28,544 nucleotides of DNA, from the IMG/VR virus record IMGVR_UViG_3300021512_000271, positions 1 to 28,544 of that record; one strand, given 5' to 3'. Origin of the DNA: a virus. Made by a program: the position numbers and the translations under genes. The notes beneath the pieces were generated by a model. That model saw only the letters and a list, made by a program, of their open reading frames with translations, made no database searches and was not told the origin of the DNA. This document shows positions 1 through 8,416 of the stretch, piece after piece; position 1 is the first letter of the stretch, and every line of letters begins with the position of its first letter.

Positions 1-540
1 TATTGGTGTATTTGGTACCACTTTTTTACCACCATTACCACTTAAAACATCTATGGCAAATTTCAAATTACCAGTGCCACCACATTCATGAATATACGAA
101 AAATTTTCACATAATACTTTCAAACCGTCAGGTGTAAACCTCCAATAGTCATTAGGCACTCCATGAATATAAAATAATAGAGCTGATGTTAAAATAGCTA
201 ATCCACCAGGTTTTAAAACCCGTCTGACTTCTTCAACAGCTATCCACGGCTTTCTAACATGTTCTAAAACTTGGTCTGCTATAACATATTCAAATTCATT
301 ATCATCATATGGCATATCCATAATATCAACATCTGGATAAGTAGGTGCTAATATTTCACATTTAGCTGGTAACATATCTACAATAGCAGTATTCTTAATA
401 ATAACTGACGCATCACCTTTACCTTTTAGAGAATCCCCAATTAATAAACATTTACCTTTGGTAAGGTCTAGTTTATTAATCGCGTTTTCAATAGCAGTGT
501 ACATAGCATATCTAGAAAATTTATATCTTTTACTTCCCAT
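1..540 (-). CDS. Class I SAM-dependent methyltransferase (Methyltransf_11 type), 3' end cut by window edge
   Basis: The gene is open from its ATG at 540 to the left edge of the window, giving 180 codons with no stop, so the C-terminus is missing. A glycine-containing loop at residues 33-42 (LLIGDSLKGK) sits where SAM-binding motif I belongs, though it is a poor match. The segment at residues 86-113 is diagnostic of the Methyltransf_11 family: VIADQVLEHV, then an EEV-RRVLKPGG strand-turn. The start is supported by GGAG eight bases upstream. The gene overlaps the end of the upstream FkbM-like gene by 11 bp. It is the last gene seen in the glycosyltransferase block, so a glycan or small-molecule methylation role is inferred. 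The acceptor is unknown. Confidence 0.85.
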   Translation of the reverse strand, partial: MGSKRYKFSRYAMYTAIENAINKLDLTKGKCLLIGDSLKGKGDASVIIKNTAIVDMLPAKCEILAPTYPDVDIMDMPYDDNEFEYVIADQVLEHVRKPWIAVEEVRRVLKPGGLAILTSALLFYIHGVPNDYWRFTPDGLKVLCENFSYIHECGGTGNLKFAIDVLSGNGGKKVVPNTPI

Positions 541-1087
541 AGTTCTTACTCCATCTTATAGCATCCCATTTAATTATTGGTATAGTTATTTTAGCAACTA
601 ATTCATTATGCCGTTCTTGTGGTAGTTTTATTTTTGACCAATGCCATTCTATCCATAACTCATTAATATAATCAAACGTACCATCATCCATCATCTTTGG
701 AATAACATAGTATTCAGCACCTTCTATATCCATTTTTAATATTATAAAATCATCCTTAGAAAGCGTTGTTCTGACCCAATTAGAAAAATCTATTGTATCT
801 ACTATTAAAGGATTATCTTTATTTAAATCTCCAGATCTCTTTTTCTTTATTAAAGTACCACTATATCTATTTTTATCAAAATCTCTATAAAATTCTTTTT
901 TACCATCCTCTATCCATACAGCTTTATTTATAAAAGTAAGATTCGGAATATCATTAAAATTATATTTAAAATCAGGGTCTACTTCAAAACTATAAATATG
1001 ATACTCACAGTTAGTATCTACTTGAGTTCTAAACTTTAGCACAGAACACCCATCATTAGCACCAGCATCTATAAATATTTTACCCAT
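530..1087 (-). CDS. FkbM-family methyltransferase
   Basis: This 185-residue protein has the hallmarks of the FkbM methyltransferase family. They are a SAM-binding loop at residues 6-13 (IDAGANDG), an acidic strand end at 34-38 (FEVDP) and the family signature KMDIEGAEYYVIP at 118-130, preceded by VDTIDF. FkbM enzymes usually O-methylate sugars or polyketides. Within a run of glycosyltransferases, sugar O-methylation is the likely role, but the acceptor is unknown. An AAGGAAA Shine-Dalgarno lies about seven bases before the ATG. The gene overlaps its upstream neighbour by 8 bp and its downstream neighbour by 11 bp, so it is co-transcribed and probably translationally coupled. The length is slightly below that of typical full FkbM proteins. 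Confidence 0.88.
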   Translation of the reverse strand: MGKIFIDAGANDGCSVLKFRTQVDTNCEYHIYSFEVDPDFKYNFNDIPNLTFINKAVWIEDGKKEFYRDFDKNRYSGTLIKKKRSGDLNKDNPLIVDTIDFSNWVRTTLSKDDFIILKMDIEGAEYYVIPKMMDDGTFDYINELWIEWHWSKIKLPQERHNELVAKITIPIIKWDAIRWSKNYGK

Positions 1088-1787
1088 TATATATTTCCTT
1101 ACCTATTTTTAAATATTTCTTAAATTCCTTTTGAAATTTTTCATTATTAAAATGCTGCTTCTTACAATGCCACATAATTGAAGAATCAGCAAATGCATTG
1201 GGTCTATCTGAGCCACCTAGATCGTTATATTTAACATCCATTTTAACTAATTCTATTTTATCTTTAAACTCTTTATATGTTTTATAAAGTTCTAATTGAC
1301 CCATGCCCCACTTAGCGTTTTTTTCAAGACGTTCATACCATCTATTCAAAAATTCCAACATCGGTTTAGAATTACCCATACTAAATATACCAGCATTAAA
1401 TTTAACTTTATCTGGTTTATCATCACCTCTATATAGTATTTTCAACTGAGTAGGTTTAACATAACTAAAGTCATATAAATCACCACGTATAATAACATCA
1501 GTGTCGATCCAACTCGCATATCTTAAACTATATTGTTCAAACCATGACCTGATAAGATCTATACGTAATAGTATAAATCCTATACCACGTTCATCTATCC
1601 TATCTATTGTAGTATTATGGAAAAAATAATTTGGAAACACTTTTTCTAATCTACACTTTACACCATCAGGATAATCAACCAGTTGGATATATGCTTTTTG
1701 TCGTGGTGAATTCATTTGTAACGATGCCAAAAATACCAGTAATTGATTAAAATAAAATTCGTCCGGGGTAGAAATAGTTATAATCAT
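1080..1787 (-). CDS. GT-A fold glycosyltransferase, GT8-like
   Basis: The 235-residue protein resembles GT8-type (glycogenin/LgtC-like) retaining glycosyltransferases. It has an N-terminal strand-rich region, then a WIDTD metal-binding DxD motif at residues 93-97. FNAGIFSMG follows near residue 130, where GT8 enzymes carry their conserved F-N-(S/A)-G segment. WHCKKQHF lies near 207, in the position of the family's H-x(n)-K metal and phosphate ligands. It should transfer a sugar from a nucleotide-sugar donor; donor and acceptor cannot be read. It starts with an ATGA overlap on the stop of the upstream GT4 gene and has TGGAG upstream, so coupling is likely. GT8 versus another GT-A family is not certain. 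Confidence 0.75.
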   Translation of the reverse strand: MIITISTPDEFYFNQLLVFLASLQMNSPRQKAYIQLVDYPDGVKCRLEKVFPNYFFHNTTIDRIDERGIGFILLRIDLIRSWFEQYSLRYASWIDTDVIIRGDLYDFSYVKPTQLKILYRGDDKPDKVKFNAGIFSMGNSKPMLEFLNRWYERLEKNAKWGMGQLELYKTYKEFKDKIELVKMDVKYNDLGGSDRPNAFADSSIMWHCKKQHFNNEKFQKEFKKYLKIGKEIYNG

Positions 1788-2734
1788 ATATTATTCTCCA
1801 ATAATTCTACAAGTTTTTTCATATTAGTTTCACGTGATCCTATGTTTTCCTTAATATATTTCTGCATTCTGACAACCAGTTTCCAATTAGGGTTTTTAAT
1901 AAGCTCGGCTGCATGATTAATATCTTTCCTATCATAAACCATCGCTGTATTTTCATTAAATGCGTAATCATATATCATTCCATTTAATGGTTCATCAGCA
2001 CATACAACTAAACACCCACATAAATTTGCTTCAATAGGAACATTGTGTAACCCTTCACTTTCAGTTGGCGCAAACCAAATATCACACGAACTATAAGCAG
2101 TACATAACTCATCATGGTCAACATTAACCCATGATCTCTTCAAAAAATTATCTGGAGGCTCCGCACTACCAATACTAATATACTCATAACCATCCTCACC
2201 AAGTAACGCATGTAGTTTAACAAAATCCTGCCAACGCTTACGTGGCTGTTTAGTATAAAGACATCCTATTCTAATTACACCATCTTTACGTAATGCTCTA
2301 TTTTCCCACCAATCAAAATCAACACCTTGATAAATAACATCAGAATCAGCACCATATACAGATAATAATTGTTTTAACCCATTAGAATTTACAATATTTC
2401 TAACTGTATCATCCAAATATACAGCTTTTAGATAGTCCTCTGAATTACTCCAATCTTCATGAGCTCTCCACCAAGCAGCCTTTATAGGTGCTTTACTACG
2501 TGCTGTTATATTATAATCAACGGCTGCAACATTTATTAATATATCAATATCATTTGAAAAATATGTAACTGGTGCTATATGATCAAACCAATTAAAATTA
2601 TCAACTGACGCTATTACATCAACTTTATATCCAATTTCACGAAGTACCTCAGCTGATTTCAAAATAGTTCTACTACCACCATTAGGTCCTAAACCACTTC
2701 TAAATGCATTAAAAGCTATTTTTATATCTGTCAT
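1784..2734 (-). CDS. GT-B glycosyltransferase, GT4 family
   Basis: The 316-residue protein has the two-domain GT-B layout. A glycine-rich N-terminal loop lies at residues 13-20 (SGLGPNGG). An IYQGVDF-like segment at 134-140 matches the domain linker that follows the first Rossmann domain. The C-terminal half carries the EX7E motif of retaining GT4 enzymes, E227-GLHNVPI-E235, preceded by CDIWFAPTESEG. It would transfer a sugar from an NDP-sugar. The start has AAGGGG about eight bases upstream. The N-terminus overlaps the C-terminal codons of the upstream GT-B gene by 26 bp, and its stop overlaps the next ATG as ATGA. It is somewhat shorter than a typical 360-400-residue GT4 protein. Confidence 0.85.
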   Translation of the reverse strand: MTDIKIAFNAFRSGLGPNGGSRTILKSAEVLREIGYKVDVIASVDNFNWFDHIAPVTYFSNDIDILINVAAVDYNITARSKAPIKAAWWRAHEDWSNSEDYLKAVYLDDTVRNIVNSNGLKQLLSVYGADSDVIYQGVDFDWWENRALRKDGVIRIGCLYTKQPRKRWQDFVKLHALLGEDGYEYISIGSAEPPDNFLKRSWVNVDHDELCTAYSSCDIWFAPTESEGLHNVPIEANLCGCLVVCADEPLNGMIYDYAFNENTAMVYDRKDINHAAELIKNPNWKLVVRMQKYIKENIGSRETNMKKLVELLENNI

Positions 2735-3695
2735 ATATTTTACCCCTTATAAATTGTGCTGCGTATACCAACGATAAATTATTTTTATAGTATAACCCAG
2801 GTTTATAATTACTTAAATTATCAAGCACAAATCGTATTTTTGTCCAAAACTCATCTATCGTAGCCAATTCACCTGTTACACCAGAAACTATATATTTATT
2901 ACTCCAAAACCGTACTCGATCAAGTACAACTATTGGTATATTACAAGCAAGCATTTCGGAAATTACCCTAGGACATGAATCAATTTTATTTTGTACTGCT
3001 ACAATACCAACTTTACATTTAGCTATATTCTTAGCCATCTCTGGCCTTAGCACTCTATAAGAAACAACGTTTGATGGATATTTATATCTATTATTTCTAT
3101 TACCTAGATTTAACAATTTTATATCGTTCGGAACAGTACTATATACAAATTTATGGCCCTTAAAAGCTTGGGCCGCATTAGCTGGAAAACAAACATCATA
3201 TTCTTTCTTAACATGTGGCATTGGATAAAATATATTATCAGCTGCTGGTTTAATAAATAATGTTGTTAATGCTTTAGGAAATTTTTTTCTACATTCACGT
3301 ACTTGTTCTGGTGAATCCTGCAAAATAATATCATAATCATAAAAACCAGGTTGCGGTAAAAACCTGCTACCAGCTCCATAATAAATTTTTATTGCATTAG
3401 GAAATCTTCGTAGAACCACATGATATTCTGGAAATCCCCCACGACAAAATATTATATCAGGAATAAAATGTGTTTCATATTGATCATAATTTGGTACCCA
3501 ACGCTCTATAAAATTTGCTGTAAATTTTTTTTCTCGTACCCCGCCCCAATACCATAATTCACCTTCATCATCAGGATTTAACATAGCATAAAATAATTGT
3601 GTCCACATATCATCCACTTCATCCAGCTTATCAAATACTATCTCCTGTGGATTACGATCAGTAGGTACTTGCCCTCTTAACATTAAAAATTTCAT
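2709..3695 (-). CDS. GT-B glycosyltransferase-like protein
   Basis: This protein of 328 residues resembles GT-B glycosyltransferases most clearly in its C-terminal half. DSCPRVISEMLACNIPIVVLD matches the donor-binding helix and the following strand seen in GT1/GT4 proteins (E-x-ML-ACNIP). The N-terminal half (RNPQEIVFDKLDEV, then IIFCRGGFPEYHVVLRRFP) is not clearly assignable. I chose the ATG at 3695 over an in-frame TTG at 3698 because GAGG then lies at the proper seven-base spacing. The gene follows a 45-bp gap after the gene at 3741-4421 and overlaps the next GT4 gene by 26 bp. No clean EX7E motif is present, so the donor, the mechanism and even activity are open. Confidence 0.65.
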   Translation of the reverse strand: MKFLMLRGQVPTDRNPQEIVFDKLDEVDDMWTQLFYAMLNPDDEGELWYWGGVREKKFTANFIERWVPNYDQYETHFIPDIIFCRGGFPEYHVVLRRFPNAIKIYYGAGSRFLPQPGFYDYDIILQDSPEQVRECRKKFPKALTTLFIKPAADNIFYPMPHVKKEYDVCFPANAAQAFKGHKFVYSTVPNDIKLLNLGNRNNRYKYPSNVVSYRVLRPEMAKNIAKCKVGIVAVQNKIDSCPRVISEMLACNIPIVVLDRVRFWSNKYIVSGVTGELATIDEFWTKIRFVLDNLSNYKPGLYYKNNLSLVYAAQFIRGKIYDRYKNSF

Positions 3696-3740
3696 CAATT
3701 AACCTCACTATTTTATTATGACATTATTATATAAGAAATA

Positions 3741-4421
3741 TCATATATCAAACTTCAAATGATTCTTCCATTCTTCATGTATTCGAAGATCGTCCTTACC
3801 TTGATGATCTGTAAATAAAAAACAATCTAACTTATTCCACAATGACCAATAAAGTAATACGCTATTAAAACCAACAAAATATTTACATTCAGATATTTTT
3901 TCTAACGCTGAAATAAAATCTATTTTCCCACAATAATTTGTTCCGTATTCAGCATGAAATTCTGTATCAGTACCAAACCATAATATTTTATTTATATCAT
4001 AATTCTCATAAACATATTCAATTATTGGCTTATACTTATAACTTCTTTTACCACCAGAATTAATTTGTACTGCAACACAATCTGTCTTAGTTTTAGGCAT
4101 ATTTCTATAAGGATGCGTGTACCCCTCATCTTTACAAGGCTCCCAATGATAATATCTTTTTGGTATGTCTATATATCCTTTAGAAAACACATTAAAACAT
4201 TTATCAAACTGGTCATTATTTATATACCACCATTTTTTTATATCGTCTACTACACGACCAACCGCAGGTATACCCAAATACGCTAATAAATCCATTGATA
4301 AATTTAGCCTATATTTAGAGGTGTCTATATGTACATACACATATTCATTTGGGTATTCCATCAATTTTAAGCTAATTATAAAACAATCTCCTACCCCGCC
4401 GAAACCTAAACATTTATCCAT
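3741..4421 (-). CDS. Putative GT9/heptosyltransferase-like protein
   Basis: The 226-residue product starts with GFGGVGDCFIISL, a glycine-rich turn where GT9 heptosyltransferases have G-x-GD-x(4)-P. A later segment, ISECKYFVGFNSVLLYWSLW, aligns with the C-terminal GT9 pattern 'I..a+.fiG.dSGl.hlA' but lacks the canonical DSG. It is also much shorter than GT9 enzymes (about 300-350 residues), so one domain may be reduced. Its position directly after a convincing GT9 gene, overlapping it by 8 bp, supports divergence from a shared family. GGAG lies eleven bases before the ATG. A 45-bp intergenic gap follows. The function is inferred weakly, and it may be a degenerate or accessory glycosyltransferase. 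Confidence 0.5.
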   Translation of the reverse strand: MDKCLGFGGVGDCFIISLKLMEYPNEYVYVHIDTSKYRLNLSMDLLAYLGIPAVGRVVDDIKKWWYINNDQFDKCFNVFSKGYIDIPKRYYHWEPCKDEGYTHPYRNMPKTKTDCVAVQINSGGKRSYKYKPIIEYVYENYDINKILWFGTDTEFHAEYGTNYCGKIDFISALEKISECKYFVGFNSVLLYWSLWNKLDCFLFTDHQGKDDLRIHEEWKNHLKFDI

Positions 4422-5289
4422 TTTCTAATATCTCCGATATACACTTAGTAATTAATTTAGGGTCTATATTTCTACATTCTCTGGTTGTACATGTTTTAAA
4501 CCTTGGTTGGCATTGACACCATCTACATTTCAAGTCATCTCTGCATATTATTTTAGCTTTACGATGAAAACGTGCATCATAATTTTTTTCAGTAGATGTA
4601 TATGTAAATACAACTAAATTTGGAACATCTAAAGCATTAGCACAATGATACATTCCACTATCATTACCTAAAAATACTTTAGCATTTTTAATTATACCTA
4701 AACTATCCAGAAGATCTAAACCGGTTCTATTTATAGTACCAGGTATATATTCATTTTTATTACCAATAGAACATATTGAAACTGTACTACCTAGTAATTT
4801 TACCACTTCATTATATTTTGAATAACTTTTTAACTGCCAATCAGCAGACCCTTTGAAGTTATAACCATTATGAATTACAACATCATAAAATTCATCGCAT
4901 TTATTATAATTACATTCACCCCACCATAGCAGATCTTCCTCAGGCACACCCAAACCACGCGCAATATCTAAATAACAATCCACTTCTGACCTCGTCATAC
5001 TTAAATCAGAAATTTTTGTTAAAATAGGTATAGAAAAAGTTCTTATATAGTTTTCAGTCCATTTAGTAGAAACAACACCATTATATTGTTTAATATCAAT
5101 GCTACTAATTTCACTACCTATTATCCATTTGTCTACATATGGTATTATTTTAGGTATGGCAAATGTGCCAAAAGCATACCAAAAATCTATCTTAACACCC
5201 AATACTTCTTTTAAGGTACGTATGACTGGTATAGTCTGAATTACATTCCCAATACCTTCCCCGGTACAAAAAAGTATTTTATTTAACAT
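4414..5289 (-). CDS. GT9 family glycosyltransferase (ADP-heptose:LPS heptosyltransferase-like)
   Basis: The product (291 residues from the chosen start) shows strong GT9 features. The N-terminus KILFCTGEGIGNVIQTIPV matches the nucleotide-fold loop G-x-GD/N-x-I-x-x-P. FLGNDSGMYHCANAL is the conserved donor-site DSG-hA segment. A cysteine-rich tail with repeated C-x2-C and C-x4-C pairs is common near the end of phage and bacterial GT9 proteins. It probably transfers a heptose-like or other sugar to a glycan core. I place the start at the ATG at 5289, which gives the family's N-terminus and an 11-bp overlap with the upstream gene. Extending to 5343 would add 18 residues without family similarity. 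The Shine-Dalgarno (GGGATGG) is modest. Confidence 0.85.
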   Translation of the reverse strand: MLNKILFCTGEGIGNVIQTIPVIRTLKEVLGVKIDFWYAFGTFAIPKIIPYVDKWIIGSEISSIDIKQYNGVVSTKWTENYIRTFSIPILTKISDLSMTRSEVDCYLDIARGLGVPEEDLLWWGECNYNKCDEFYDVVIHNGYNFKGSADWQLKSYSKYNEVVKLLGSTVSICSIGNKNEYIPGTINRTGLDLLDSLGIIKNAKVFLGNDSGMYHCANALDVPNLVVFTYTSTEKNYDARFHRKAKIICRDDLKCRWCQCQPRFKTCTTRECRNIDPKLITKCISEILENG

Positions 5290-6196
5290 ACAGTTTACCA
5301 TCCCAATCATCCAATCTTGGCGAAAACATTTCGTAATCATCATATTGTTTTGACATAGTTAAATCATATAATTTATTATTTTTTATAGCAGATCTTAGTA
5401 ATGACACACGCTCCTTAAAATTTTTACCCGGTATATTTCCAGGCCTATTTTTTCCATAAACACCAATATGTACTGTTCTAGTTGCAACAGGCCTTAAAGT
5501 ATATTTACCTTCTTCTATTAATGCCACATCAACTAAGCGGTTTATTAAACCAGCTTGCTCATTATGTGCGTGCATTAAATTCCCACGATATTTAAATCTT
5601 TTATCATTTCCATATTTAAGCCCTAATGCAGTTACAAACTTATCTCTAGTATTAAAATTTTTATAATAAGTTGGCCCAATACAAGGCAATATATAATCAT
5701 TAAAAAATTCTTTTCTAATCAAACTAGCAAAAGCTGCATACACATGATCTTTCATTACCATGTTCAGATCCGCATCAGGAGCATCAAAATTTTTACGACC
5801 TTTATTATGTATACCTTTACTATGCCCAATAATAACTGAGTATTCACTAGGATTAACTAATCCCATTAAAACATCTAAAAATTGAAAATATGTTCTATGT
5901 ACAATCATATCATCTTCGATATAAATAATATAATCATCAGCATATGTAAAAGCCTCTTTCATACCTTCAAGTATATTAATTGTTAATCCAAGACGTTTCT
6001 TTCTTTTAATAATTTTTTTTGGACCAGGATACTGTTCTACTATTTCTAGTACTTTCTTATCATATCCATAATCTAACACAAAAATTGTAAGAGTATCACT
6101 CGAAAAATTATGATATTTACGTGCGTTCAACTCATACTCTATAGATAAATATAACATTTCTGGTCGATTCCAAACTGGACGCATTATTACATTCAT
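5279..6196 (-). CDS. GT-A glycosyltransferase, GT2/GT13 (GNT-I)-like
   Basis: The 305-residue protein opens with a GT-A type strand and RPVWNRPEMLYLSIE, and has a metal-binding E94-D95-D96 triad inside YIIYIEDDMIVHRTYF. That EDD with a following F..F is typical of the GNT-I-like (GT13) and related GT2 proteins found in phages and bacteria. HIGVYGKNRPGNIPG near residue 245 resembles the C-terminal histidine-containing segment of the same group. It is expected to be an NDP-sugar-dependent transferase. The ATG is preceded by GGAGAAGGA, a very good Shine-Dalgarno, in a 9-bp gap after the intein-containing GT4 gene. Acceptor and linkage are unknown. Confidence 0.8.
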   Translation of the reverse strand: MNVIMRPVWNRPEMLYLSIEYELNARKYHNFSSDTLTIFVLDYGYDKKVLEIVEQYPGPKKIIKRKKRLGLTINILEGMKEAFTYADDYIIYIEDDMIVHRTYFQFLDVLMGLVNPSEYSVIIGHSKGIHNKGRKNFDAPDADLNMVMKDHVYAAFASLIRKEFFNDYILPCIGPTYYKNFNTRDKFVTALGLKYGNDKRFKYRGNLMHAHNEQAGLINRLVDVALIEEGKYTLRPVATRTVHIGVYGKNRPGNIPGKNFKERVSLLRSAIKNNKLYDLTMSKQYDDYEMFSPRLDDWDGKLYVK

Positions 6197-6205
6197 TTCC
6201 TTCTC

Positions 6206-8416
6206 CTATAAAGAATTAATAGTTTTGATTAATTTTTTACCAACAATATCCCAACTAAAATTGTCAATAATATATTGTTGCAATTTTTTACCACGAGCTC
6301 GTGCTTCATCCTGATTATTATAAATAGTACGAAGTAATTTAATAGCATGACCACAGTCAGGTTCTGCCCATAATTGGTCACCATAATACCACGGCGACCA
6401 TGGCATACCAAATACCGGTGTAAGTGTATAATTAGCTAAATAACTATTATCTCTCTTAGCATATTCCAATGCACCACCCCAACCAGTAATCAATATAGGG
6501 TTGCCACAAGCCCCGGCTTCAAAAGGACAATTATGCAATAAAAGACCATTACCAACAAAATTGCGTGAAGTCTCAATAGAAAAATCATACATTATATCAT
6601 TATATTCAACTTTTTTTACATTTTGTACTTTTACCAATAAAAACCGATCTGAAGACCAAAACCAATTACTTCGAACATTAACTGTTTTACCAGTAAAATA
6701 TTCATAATCTTTACCATATATAATAATCGTATATCTATCTAATTTATTACCACGTACAAATTTTTTATGCTTTATACCTGGACAACAACCGACACTATTA
6801 AATATAGATTTGATCTGGTAAGTTAAATCTCTCGAAGTAGTCACAAATTTATATGTGCCATCATACTCACCTATATTATAAAATATACCATTTAGCAATG
6901 CTTTCAAATGCATACCACAATTAAATAGCCAAGTAGGTATATGCTTATTATACTCTTTATTACCAAATAAATTAGAAAATAACATAGAAATTTTTTTATT
7001 CTGAACTAACAATTTATTATTTTCACGCCATTTAGATACCAACAAATAATCTGTAGACACCCCAAACAACGATTCAAAAATCTTTATTAACTTATTTATC
7101 ATATAAGATTCAGATGTCGAATAATTAAATTCGACAAAACCTTTTGAATTTACCTTGCCACTAGCTAAATAAAACCCAAATAAATTTAATAAATCATCGT
7201 TAAGTCTTACCTTATCATTTACTACACCACCTATCTTTGAACGTGTTGACACAAAATCATCTATATAAATATATTCATTCAATTCTTTATCTAAACATGG
7301 CTTAGGTACAGCAATATAGTCACCAACAAAAACATATTTAGCTTTTACCCACCGTAAACTGTTTTCCATTTTTTCACTAGACCAATTACGTCGTTTCCAT
7401 AAAGTCAAATCTTTAGTTACATATAATGGATGGTCCTCACTAACTATAATATCTTCATGTAATAAAGAACTTATGCGCAAACCATTTTTAACAAATCGCC
7501 TAGATACACTAGACACAGTATGAAATTTACCATCAGCTGACATAACTTTATCACCTTTACTTATTTCACTAGCTAGTTTTGCACCGGTCGGTGTAGTTAT
7601 ATTAGTGTCCTTTGCAACACACAACCCAAATCCTTCACCGCGATCTAAGTGAACCAAACAATCACCAGTTTTATGAATACCAAGTACTTCAGATCTATCA
7701 AGCCTATCAGCTATTAAATATATAGGTGGGTAACTGCGCATTTTTGTTACTTTTTTTAATCGTTGTATAGTAGATCTTACGGCTTCTTTTTCACTATCAG
7801 AAAAACCATTACGATATGTTTTTAAAATAAGTGCAACATTTTCATTATTTTGAAAAGCACTCCAATAAGATTTAATTAGTGCCATCGGATGTTTACGCTC
7901 AGTAAATTGAAAAATGCCATAAAATTTATAAGCATTTGGTTTAATACCAGCTACAGTATATAAATCAGCATCAATAAATTCATTTACATCAATACCATGC
8001 GGAACGACATGAACTGGAATGGATATACCTGATTTTCTAAAAATATCAGCGCCCCACTCAGAAGCTGTTATCACAGAATGCAAGCTTTGATTAGTATCAT
8101 CAACCCATTCCCTAGGCACCTTATCAGTTTCCCATACAAAATAACCTATATTAGTTTTACCTACTTCAGCCTTAGTAGGAAATAAATTAGCAGTAAGATG
8201 TATAAATACAATGTTATAATCTATATTCTTATCAACCAACGGCGCCAAAATACGACTAGTTTCACCAAAATCAGATAACCCTTCTTCAAAAGATATAGAA
8301 TCAATTGTTAAAGGTATACCTAATTTATGTAATGACAAAGCATACCCTCTAGCTGCTTGCCCATAACCAGACACATCAAATATAGGGCCTACATATTTAA
8401 TACCACGTATCTCCAT
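6206..8416 (-). CDS. GT4 family glycosyltransferase interrupted by an intein in its EX7E motif
   Basis: The 736-residue precursor is a GT4 enzyme of about 372 residues (1-265 plus 630-736) split by a 364-residue intein (266-629). Host features are a glycine-rich loop (FDVSGYGQAARGYALSL), the VPHGID linker at 138-143, a donor-site K/R region (FTERKHP) and EX7E. E261 and four following residues lie before the intein, and CPF-E633 after it. After splicing the motif reads E-GFGLCPF-E, matching the paralogue downstream (E-GFGLSWI-E). The unspliced chain therefore cannot form the catalytic site. The start has GGAGG eight bases upstream, and the gene follows its paralogue with no gap. The sugar and acceptor are unknown. 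Confidence 0.9.
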   Translation of the reverse strand: MEIRGIKYVGPIFDVSGYGQAARGYALSLHKLGIPLTIDSISFEEGLSDFGETSRILAPLVDKNIDYNIVFIHLTANLFPTKAEVGKTNIGYFVWETDKVPREWVDDTNQSLHSVITASEWGADIFRKSGISIPVHVVPHGIDVNEFIDADLYTVAGIKPNAYKFYGIFQFTERKHPMALIKSYWSAFQNNENVALILKTYRNGFSDSEKEAVRSTIQRLKKVTKMRSYPPIYLIADRLDRSEVLGIHKTGDCLVHLDRGEGFGLCVAKDTNITTPTGAKLASEISKGDKVMSADGKFHTVSSVSRRFVKNGLRISSLLHEDIIVSEDHPLYVTKDLTLWKRRNWSSEKMENSLRWVKAKYVFVGDYIAVPKPCLDKELNEYIYIDDFVSTRSKIGGVVNDKVRLNDDLLNLFGFYLASGKVNSKGFVEFNYSTSESYMINKLIKIFESLFGVSTDYLLVSKWRENNKLLVQNKKISMLFSNLFGNKEYNKHIPTWLFNCGMHLKALLNGIFYNIGEYDGTYKFVTTSRDLTYQIKSIFNSVGCCPGIKHKKFVRGNKLDRYTIIIYGKDYEYFTGKTVNVRSNWFWSSDRFLLVKVQNVKKVEYNDIMYDFSIETSRNFVGNGLLLHNCPFEAGACGNPILITGWGGALEYAKRDNSYLANYTLTPVFGMPWSPWYYGDQLWAEPDCGHAIKLLRTIYNNQDEARARGKKLQQYIIDNFSWDIVGKKLIKTINSL
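6530..7621 (-). mobile_element. Intein (Cys1 / HN-Cys+1) with a degenerate LAGLIDADG endonuclease domain
   Basis: The intein covers host residues 266-629. Block A begins with Cys266 (CVAKDTNITTPTG). Block B is VSEDHPLYV with His329. Blocks F and G are YDFSIETSRNFVGNGLLLHN, ending in the penultimate His628 and Asn629 with Cys630 as +1 residue. All residues needed for class 1 protein splicing are present. Between them lies a LAGLIDADG-type region. The first motif, NLFGFYLASG (411-420), has Ser419 where Asp or Glu is required. The second, LLNGIFYNIG (507-516), has Ile515 in that position. Splicing should work, but DNA cleavage by this domain is unlikely. Confidence 0.93.

Noticed and set aside
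3696-3740. A possible promoter (TATAAT at 3726-3731 on the minus strand, with TTGATA upstream)
   Set aside because: The spacing between the two boxes is only 14 bases, the region is simply AT-rich, and the CTAGCA element of the other two promoters is missing.
6229-6411. Extra minus-strand frame of 60 codons inside the GT4 gene
   Set aside because: It is a shadow in another frame of the glycosyltransferase C-terminus (MVCHGRRG reads the MPWSPWYYG codons out of frame).
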